A DNA stretch of 64,000 nucleotides from Symbiodinium natans (lineage: Eukaryota; Sar; Dinophyceae; Suessiales; Symbiodiniaceae). Shown in pieces: positions 57,691-64,000 of the stretch (position 1 is its first letter; every line of letters begins with the position of its first letter). The translations under genes and the position numbers were made by a program. Below the pieces are notes generated by a model. It had not been told where the DNA came from, searched no databases, and saw only the letters and a program-made list of their open reading frames with translations. The DNA lies in assembly GCA_905221605.1 (NCBI GenBank), contig CAJNDS010000060.1:179130-243129 (forward strand), read 5' to 3'.

Positions 57691-57789
57691 GATCAACTGG
57701 AGTATGCCTCCCCCTCTGCGGTTCATGAGACAATGCCACGCTGACTGGACCGGCTCAGTCGAACTGTCTGCAACCGCAAAGCCCACGGT
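57691..57789 (+). CDS. Candidate exon of the same FkbM-like protein
   Basis: Starts after ACCAAG and ends before a perfect GTAAGT donor. It reads INWSMPPPLRFMRQCHADWT. Joined to 57622 in phase it gives VIIMEINWSMPPP, the E(V/I)N..PPP continuation expected for the family, which supports a GA-AG intron between them. Confidence 0.6.
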
Positions 57790-58110
57790 GTAAGTCCCGA
57801 ATGTTTGATAGCTCCTACATACCAAAAGCTATAGCCTTCGCAATCGCTGAGGGTTCTGCGTTAGATTCTTGGGAAAATGAGCAGCATGTGGCGGAGACGT
57901 CAAAACGAGCCGGCGAGTCCAGTCAGGCCTCTTAGAGTTCGAAGATGTCATAACGAAGCATTGGTGACCATCTGCGACGTGCCGAGCGCCTTGCATACCC
58001 CACTCTCAGCCTACACGTGTATCTACACTCATCTACACACCCTAAACCCTCGACTTTGAACCTCACTCGGGGTTGCAAGAGGCCGCCAGAGGTCGCACGG
58101 GGTTGCGGAG

Positions 58111-58244
58111 GTTCTGGATGTCTATCCTGTCAGGAACCAGAAGAAGCTGTCTTGGAACTCCGTGGGGCTTCTCGGATGGCCCGTCCAGGATGGCTCAGGT
58201 TTAATGTCTGGGACGGTGAATTGGTGGCTGCCGTTTTGGAAAAG
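58111..58244 (+). CDS. Candidate exon
   Basis: Between a TTGCGGAG acceptor and a GTACGT donor. It reads VLDVYPVRNQKKLSWNSVGL then GWPVQDGSGLMSGTVNWWLP. Clear coding composition; no family recognised. Weaker coding-like stretches follow at 58250-58310 and 58350-58440. Confidence 0.55.
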
Positions 58245-58633
58245 GTACGTTCCGCATTCAGACCAGGATTTCAGACGGAGCTTCCTTGAATTGGAGCTCG
58301 CGCACGGGGTGATGCGGATCGACGTTGCTTCGTAGAACTTCGTAATATGACCCAGGACCCAAACTGTGCAGAACTCCACTTCAAACATAGCCTCCAGGTT
58401 CCAATTCACGACCCACGGTTGCTCGCTCTCAGCTGCGCTGGCTGTGCCTCTGCAGCACAAAGCCGGGTCTTTGGAAGGCATTCTTCTTGGACCATTCTTC
58501 GAGCCCATAGGGCTCCGAATACTTCCCAAAGCATGTTTCATGAGACAGGACGTGATGCCTTTGAAGATCTGTAAGATGCAACGGAAGCAAGGCAGATCGG
58601 CACAGCGGCACAGCACTAGATTTAGATAGACAA

Positions 58634-58780
58634 CTGCTGGATGCCTGGCAGGAGTTCGCACAGTTCGGCTATTCTTTATTCCGCTTGTCCGGTGGTTTCA
58701 ATGCCCTCTTCGTCCACCGTGACGTTGCACCATTCCTGGGAGGAGCAGAGGCAGCGTGCCCCGTATGTCCAAACTTTCTG
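58634..58780 (+). CDS. Candidate exon of the FkbM-like protein
   Basis: Reads LDAWQEFAQFGYSLFRLSGG then FNALFVHRDVAPFLGG. The Y.L.R.S..(D/N)A.FVH pattern fits the C-terminal part of the same FkbM-like family. The 3' end has no GT; a GC donor after 58780 is possible. Confidence 0.55.
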
Positions 58781-58829
58781 TTTGCAAGAGTCGGTTTTCC
58801 GGTTTGCTGCTAGTTCTGGTGCCAGCCAG

Positions 58830-58874
58830 GTTGATGAGATCTTCTGCTTCAACCGCGTCTGGCAGGACGCATAG
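58830..58874 (+). CDS. Candidate short exon
   Basis: After GCCAGCCAG it reads VDEIFCFNRVWQDA and stops at 58874 if not spliced earlier. It is the expected continuation of the FVH segment (VDE....C..R). Confidence 0.45.
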   Translation, partial: VDEIFCFNRVWQDA

Positions 58875-59277
58875 CTTCACGGCGCATTCCAAGACGTAGG
58901 CTCAAGGCTCCTAGGTTTGAGTTCTGGTGTAAAGCTTCGGCTTGAGGATGAGAGGTGAGACATGTGTCGACGTAACACAGAGCTGCCTGAGTCTGCACAA
59001 GCCTCTTGGAAGAAAGGGGTTGCTGTAGTGTTAGGCTCTTCCTTTCAAGAGCTGCACGGCAGCAGCGCGCCAGAACTGACTCAGGTCCGAATCCGAACTG
59101 CCCCAGATTTCCGATCATCGTATCGCATAAATCCAGCCAAATGCTTTCCGATTCCGTGAAAACCAAGACCCGTTTGGTGATGTTTGGCGATGTTTGGAGG
59201 TCGAAGTGTGTCAAGAGTGGCCTTACTTACAAACTGCCCTCGAAAGGAACCCGATAATGCTTGCGGTTCTAGACCAG

Positions 59278-59334
59278 GACAACGTGCTGCGTTACCTCCA
59301 TTGGCGCCTCACTGACGACTGGCGAAGGGGCTCT
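59278..59334 (+). CDS. Candidate 57-nt exon
   Basis: Nineteen codons between an AGACCAG acceptor and a GT donor: DNVLRYLHWRLTDDWRRGS. Phase 0 at both ends; the frame also stays open leftwards. Confidence 0.5.
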
Positions 59335-59434
59335 GTGGAAGATTCTTGTTGGCAAGCCACCTTCAGCAGTGCCAGATTCGAAGGAAGCTTCCAGAAATTC
59401 AACAGCATGTTGGCCATGATGCAACCTTTTTCAG

Positions 59435-59566
59435 CTTGCAGTTTCAAAGAGATATTCGTTCGAGCATGGCTTGCCTCAGGATGCGTTGCGCCATGCGTGG
59501 GGCAACTTCACTTGCTACGACTGGATCTTCAACATTTCTCACATACCCTTTACGTTGGCTGTGTAA
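59435..59566 (+). CDS. Candidate terminal exon
   Basis: Follows a textbook acceptor (CCTTTTTCAG). It reads SFEHGLPQDALRHAWGNFTC then YDWIFNISHIPFTLAV and a TAA at 59564-59566. It includes two N-glycosylation sequons (NFT, NIS). Likely the C-terminus of the + strand gene in this cluster. Confidence 0.55.
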   Translation, partial: LAVSKRYSFEHGLPQDALRHAWGNFTCYDWIFNISHIPFTLAV

Positions 59567-59821
59567 CCAATCAAAAATTAAGACTTCTCAACATCTTTGA
59601 TACGTCAGCGACACGCAAGTATGAAGTCAAAGCAGTAATCAAAGAGCCGAAGGTTGCGCAGCCACGTTTGCAGAAAGGTTGACTGAGAACTTGTAGCCTT
59701 GCCTCAGCCTCAGCAGAGGAAACGGAGCGCTGAGGCAGCCTGCCACACTTACTGGTGATTTGCAAACTAGGCTAGCGATTTCCTTCAGCCTTGAGATTGA
59801 GATTGTGAAGATAGTTGGAAC

Positions 59822-60040
59822 TTGGCCAAAGAAAGGCGGGTCAGTATTCGCATATCAGCATCATCCACAGAAGTGACTAGCTTTCGCCAAGATGCCCCAG
59901 CGTCGTGCTCAGAGGTCTTGGTTCCCGAAGCTATAAGTCTCGAGCGCCCATCGGCACACCTAGCGAAAATCCTGCGTGATCCTTTGCTGCAGGACAAGGC
60001 TCCAGCATACAGATTCAAAATCTATAAATCTGTATTCTGA
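59822..60040 (+). CDS. Open frame, possible exon
   Basis: 72 codons without ATG, ending at TGA 60038-60040. Composition is coding-like (RPSAHLAKILRDPLLQDKAP). No motif; could be an independent exon. Confidence 0.3.
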   Translation: MAKERRVSIRISASSTEVTSFRQDAPASCSEVLVPEAISLERPSAHLAKILRDPLLQDKAPAYRFKIYKSVF

Positions 60041-61351
60041 CTCTGGTCTTATGCGTGGAGGACAGACGTGCTAAGTTCGGCCTGGCATAAGCCCTCAGCC
60101 CTCAACCCCAACTCCGGCCACCTCTGAGTGGTGTTTGGGCTTGGGATACGCAAAAGAATGAAATACATCTTCTTTTACGAACTTGCCGTAGCCGTGATGC
60201 AGAATACTGTTCCATGAGGCTGGGCATTGGAGTGGGTTCGTTCGGGGCCCCCAGAAGATGCCCCGAGTGGCTTCGGAGGAGAAGCATCCCGCATACCTCA
60301 AATTGTTCCGGTTCGTGGTTTAGGGTTCATAGGCTTTAGGGCCTTCAACGTTCAGGTCTAGAGAGCCTCAGTCCTCGAGCCCCAAACCGCTGAACGAAGC
60401 GCAAGGGGCCCTTCTTGGAAGAGTCTTCATTGCTACACACCCTACATGCCCCAAAACCGAAGCCGCCAAACCTTTCAGGGTGTAGGCTTTAGGTTTTGGA
60501 TTTACGCTTCGGGTCTGCAGCGGACTGCCAAGGCGTGAAGGGTAGAAAAGGGTCTCTGGGTTAGGGTTATTGGGGTTACTGGGTTTCTTCGGGTGTACCC
60601 CGAATCCCTCGAAGAATGAGCAGAACATCCGAGCAAAAGCCCGAAGCCCTCAACATATACAAGTTATGTATTAGTATCGCAATATCATATACAACATTCT
60701 AACAAACCTAATAATACGTCAATAAACACATATATACATATATGTAGCATGGTAGGCGACATACTCGTACACTAACAACATACTGCAATAATATAGCAAT
60801 CGAAAAGTATAGTACTGCAATCATATACTAGCAACACAGTAAGAGAATAACAGAATATCATGATTTAATAAAGAATATTTAGATGTGTTAACAACAATAG
60901 TAGAAGCGCATAAAAAGGTAGTAGCATTGTACTAGTATCATGTATTGGTTGTCATCAACACAGCAGTCACTCCTAAGCCCCTATACCCGACACCCAAAAC
61001 CCTAACCCCCCCCCCACCCCCTACGGAGATCTGGAGCCTGTAGGTCATGGGCGCTGAAGTCGCTGGTAGCAGCCTTGCTGAGCTGACTGCGGTCTGAAAC
61101 TTAGGCCCCTTGCATGGCTTGAATAACTTGGGGAGGTTGGCATTCGATGCGTGACGAGAAGACCTGGAAGGATTGTTCAGTGTGTTCAAGTGATGTTCAG
61201 CTTCAGAAGTTGCCCGCCGCTCATGCCTTGATCCCACGTATAGTAGGGTGCATATGAGGGTTTGACGAGTGCATTCGCTCCTGAGGAGCATTGGTGAGTG
61301 TGCTGTTGAAGGATGATAGTGACATAAGACCCTATTTTCACATGATCTCGA
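60041..61351. other. Stretch without a gene
   Basis: Contains GGGTTAGGGTT-like phrases near 60550, an AT-rich tract at 60650-60950 and a C run near 61006-61014. An in-frame stop at 61343-61345 lies just before the next gene. Confidence 0.45.
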
Positions 61352-62620
61352 ATGCGTTGGCGACTGCTTGATGCCTGCTTGTATGTCGCCGTCTTTGGTG
61401 GAGGCCCAGCTGTGGGCTACGACTGCGAAGGATGGCCCAATCGGCTCGTAAGAAGATTTGGAGAGCCCGTGATCCCAGTACGGAGGCTGCTGAAGGTGGA
61501 AAGAAACCTGGAGGACCTTGATCTCCCACGCAGAAACTCCAGCCGGGGACTCTTCCTGGTGCTGGATCTACGGCATCTACAGAGACCGCACAGGGGATCG
61601 CGCGGGGGACCGCAGAGGTCAGAGGACACTCAAGGTGTGACGCAAGGCGTGATTCGGGCTTGGGCTGCGCTGTCAGCACACTCGCTGCTGGCCTTGCGAG
61701 TGGCAGAAAACCCCACCGATGATGTCCTCGAGCTCCTGCGCCGCTTCTTTTTCGCCACGCAGCAGAGACATTGGTACAAGAAACCCGGTCCCATGCCTGC
61801 CATCAGCGATGCAGATGAAATTTGCTGCGACCCTTGCGGCTGCCTTGCTCAGAAATCCATTTCTGCAGAACTGCAACCGCATGACTACCACTATGCAGCC
61901 GCCAACTACTTGAGGTGGGAAGCCCGAGTGAGAGGCCAGCACCCCTTCTTTTCTGAAGCCCTCAAATATCAAACAGACAAGGTGACCTACCACCGCTATG
62001 AGCTGCTCTACCACCGGACACTGCCCAGAAGCCTGGATCATGAGGGTCAGGCGGGATGCTTCCTGGAGATTGGCTTCGGTTGCGTCGAGTTCGTCCGGGA
62101 CGTTGCTCTCTCCGCAGGTATTTGGCCGGTCATCTTTCCAGGGGCCAGAGTGCACATTCTGGAAATCGACATGCCTTGCGTCCAGAAGCTCTCGACCTGG
62201 CTTCGGGAGCAGAACTACAGCGTTCACGTAGTGGACGTGGGTGCTGTTCTGGAGCTGGAGCGGCTGAAGCACGATGTTTTTCGGCCAGAATGCCCGCACG
62301 GGTTACTCAGCGTGGTCGTGGACGACGGTTCGCACAATAGCTCCGACCTTGTGACCACTTTCTTGAGCGTGTATCCCTCCTTGAAACCTGGTGGCCAATA
62401 CTACATGGAAGATCTAGGCCTCACCTCCTACAACGTGTACGACTCCCTCGAGCCTATGACGACCAAAGGTGGGGAACGACCAGGCACGGCGTTCTTCTTC
62501 GTTACCTCCCTTCTCAGCGGCCTCTTTGCCAAGGGGCCCCGGTCCTATGCGCCCTTCCAGGATGTCGGGCTCCTCCGCTGCTGGCTTAACATCTGCCTCA
62601 TCGAGAAAGCGTTCCTTTAA
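61352..62620 (+). CDS. SAM-dependent methyltransferase-like protein with secretory N-terminus
   Basis: Single-exon frame of 422 codons; the ATG at 61352 is the first after an in-frame TGA at 61343. Residues 1-23 (MRWRLLDACLYVAVFGGGPA...) look like a signal peptide, so the product may enter the ER/Golgi. The C-terminal half is a class I methyltransferase fold: DKVTYHRYELLYH (about 213-225), LEIGFG (238-243, SAM loop), VHILEID, DDGSH (324-328), then LKPGGQYYMEDL and TSY. The arrangement resembles demethylmacrocin O-methyltransferase-like proteins (sugar or small-molecule O-methylation), by family knowledge; the substrate here is unknown. The end at IEKAFL is close behind the fold, so a further exon is possible. 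Confidence 0.75.
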   Translation: MRWRLLDACLYVAVFGGGPAVGYDCEGWPNRLVRRFGEPVIPVRRLLKVERNLEDLDLPRRNSSRGLFLVLDLRHLQRPHRGSRGGPQRSEDTQGVTQGVIRAWAALSAHSLLALRVAENPTDDVLELLRRFFFATQQRHWYKKPGPMPAISDADEICCDPCGCLAQKSISAELQPHDYHYAAANYLRWEARVRGQHPFFSEALKYQTDKVTYHRYELLYHRTLPRSLDHEGQAGCFLEIGFGCVEFVRDVALSAGIWPVIFPGARVHILEIDMPCVQKLSTWLREQNYSVHVVDVGAVLELERLKHDVFRPECPHGLLSVVVDDGSHNSSDLVTTFLSVYPSLKPGGQYYMEDLGLTSYNVYDSLEPMTTKGGERPGTAFFFVTSLLSGLFAKGPRSYAPFQDVGLLRCWLNICLIEKAFL

Positions 62621-64000
62621 CACCTACAGGGCAGCAGGATGTGGGCTTTAACGTGAGCAACTGGTTCCGGCCCGAAGGACACGGTGGAGTCTGCTGGAGC
62701 TCGCTAGTGCTCCCAGCCGTTAGGACGGATGTAAGGAGTCAGTTTGCCTGAGCGTGGGCAGTCTGGATCGCGAATTGAGAGCACTGTACGTTGTTGGCGT
62801 TGCTGTGCCAGAGGCTGACCGGAGGAAGGCACATCTGCACTTACAGACTTCAGGCCTAGACTGCAGCGTCGACCCAACCACGGCCGCGGTGCTCAGAATT
62901 CCTGTGCCGTTTCGGCCTGTGACACACGCGCTGCTTGTGCCCCGTCACATGAGAAAAAAGCTCAGCTGTCCAGAAGCCGTTGAAAGCCGTTGATCTTCAG
63001 GTCCTTTGATCAATGTCATCGTCGGGAGCGGACTGACACCGTGCGCGCCAGTTGAAAAACGTATACGTGGGGGTGTCCACTGAGCTCATTCCCATATCCT
63101 TCATGAATCATGAATCATTCTCATAAGATCTAACATTGGGTACACACAATTCTCCCTCAAATTGTTTCCATTTTTTGTCGTATACTTCATGATGGACGGC
63201 TTTAAAGGGGTGAGAGAGATGAATGGTACGGTTTCTAGAAGCGGCTCCTGATGAAGATATAGTCATGAGTGAATAATCCGTGAACAAGGCTGTGGACCTA
63301 TCTTTACTGCCTCAATGGTTTAGTTTGCTGGCTCATGATTCCAAGGCTTTGACTTCGTACCCCCATGAGTCCTCTTAACAAGGGTGTGAACGGTCAGACC
63401 AAGATATGAGGGTTAGGGTCTCAAGGTATGACAGGGAGATTCCGGAAGGTTAGGCGGTTGGGGTCCCGAGGGTGGGTTCTTAGTGGTTTCTTAGTGGTTT
63501 GGAAAATAGAGGTTGGGTCTCAAGATACATCCTAATGGTAATACTATTATGAATCTAATAATGGTTTCTTCCTAAGGGTCATATTATGTATAAATTAAAA
63601 ATTGAATTATGAATTGAAATGATCGACCAATTTTTATCGATAATAAGTTCTATCGATCGTGCACGTCGTTCGGGTTCGATGGATATATGGATGGATTATC
63701 TTGATTCTTTCATTGATTGAGGATTCTTTCTTCTTATTTAATATTATATTTTCGGATTATGTGTCGTTATGATTTAGGAGCTGGTGAATGATTATTCTAT
63801 TATGAGGAGGATGATGCATGGGTATATTATGTTTTATTATATATACATACTAGAGGGGACCCGTCGATTCCATCGACGGCATATACGTCTGCCAATCTCT
63901 AAAAGAAGCTAAGGAATATCAAGAAAAAATGCGGACGGAAAATACGGACCAAAGATCAGAATAAATAGAAAAGAATTAAACCTCACGTCCTAAAATATAT
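62621..64000. other. Stretch without a resolved gene, AT-rich to the right
   Basis: 62630-63000 has weak + strand open frames, perhaps 3' UTR of the methyltransferase gene. From about 63050 the DNA becomes AT-rich. 63861-63879 is a 7-bp-arm palindrome (CCGTCGA, loop TTCCA, TCGACGG). No other feature is seen. Confidence 0.45.

Overview
This window reads as nuclear DNA of a dinoflagellate, most like the Symbiodiniaceae. Every confident coding region is on the + strand. Long uninterrupted reading frames sit beside genes broken into short exons. Some candidate introns fit the relaxed (GA or GC) donors known from dinoflagellates. TTTAGGG-type telomere-like motifs occur, and a 13-base match to the 3' end of the dinoflagellate spliced leader lies in the LTRs of the main mobile element. 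I see no operon structure, rRNA or tRNA.

Layout. 1-2520: 3' part of a long gene fusing a 12-segment MFS-like membrane domain to a SET methyltransferase domain and probably a second, decayed SET domain. 2.5-15.8 kb: an intron-rich region with a dozen short + strand stretches that look like exons, but no gene model I can close. 15.86-33.18 kb: an AT microsatellite interrupted by a 16.9-kb LTR retrotransposon whose two 309-bp LTRs read as identical. 33.3-53.1 kb: tandem repeats, comprising a pyrimidine-rich block, a roughly 5.2-kb tandem segmental duplication interrupted by a 100-N gap, 30-bp minisatellites, an 87-bp satellite of 19 units, and fold-back arrays of a 9-mer. 53.4-60 kb: AT-rich repeats, then a second cluster of credible + strand exons, several resembling the C-terminal half of an FkbM-like protein. 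61352-62620: an intact single-exon SAM methyltransferase-like gene with a secretory N-terminus. The last 1.4 kb is AT-rich without a gene.

The centrepiece is the retrotransposon. It has a Gag with two CCCH zinc fingers, an aspartic protease, a Ty3/gypsy-type RT thumb plus RNase H, an integrase, and the RT fingers/palm with YVDD, in that unusual order. The RT therefore appears circularly permuted around RNase H and integrase. Downstream it carries cargo not expected in an LTR element: a Tpt1/KptA-like RNA 2'-phosphotransferase domain, a C2H2 finger, RanBP2-type fingers, a membrane helix with a SWIM-like finger, and a single-HKD phospholipase-D-family domain like small nucleases. The integrase has lost the segment holding its first catalytic Asp, and the reading frame is broken at several places, yet the LTRs are identical. 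This suggests a recent copy moved in trans. Ten copies of a small hairpin with a conserved loop and co-varying stems are scattered through its coding and non-coding parts.
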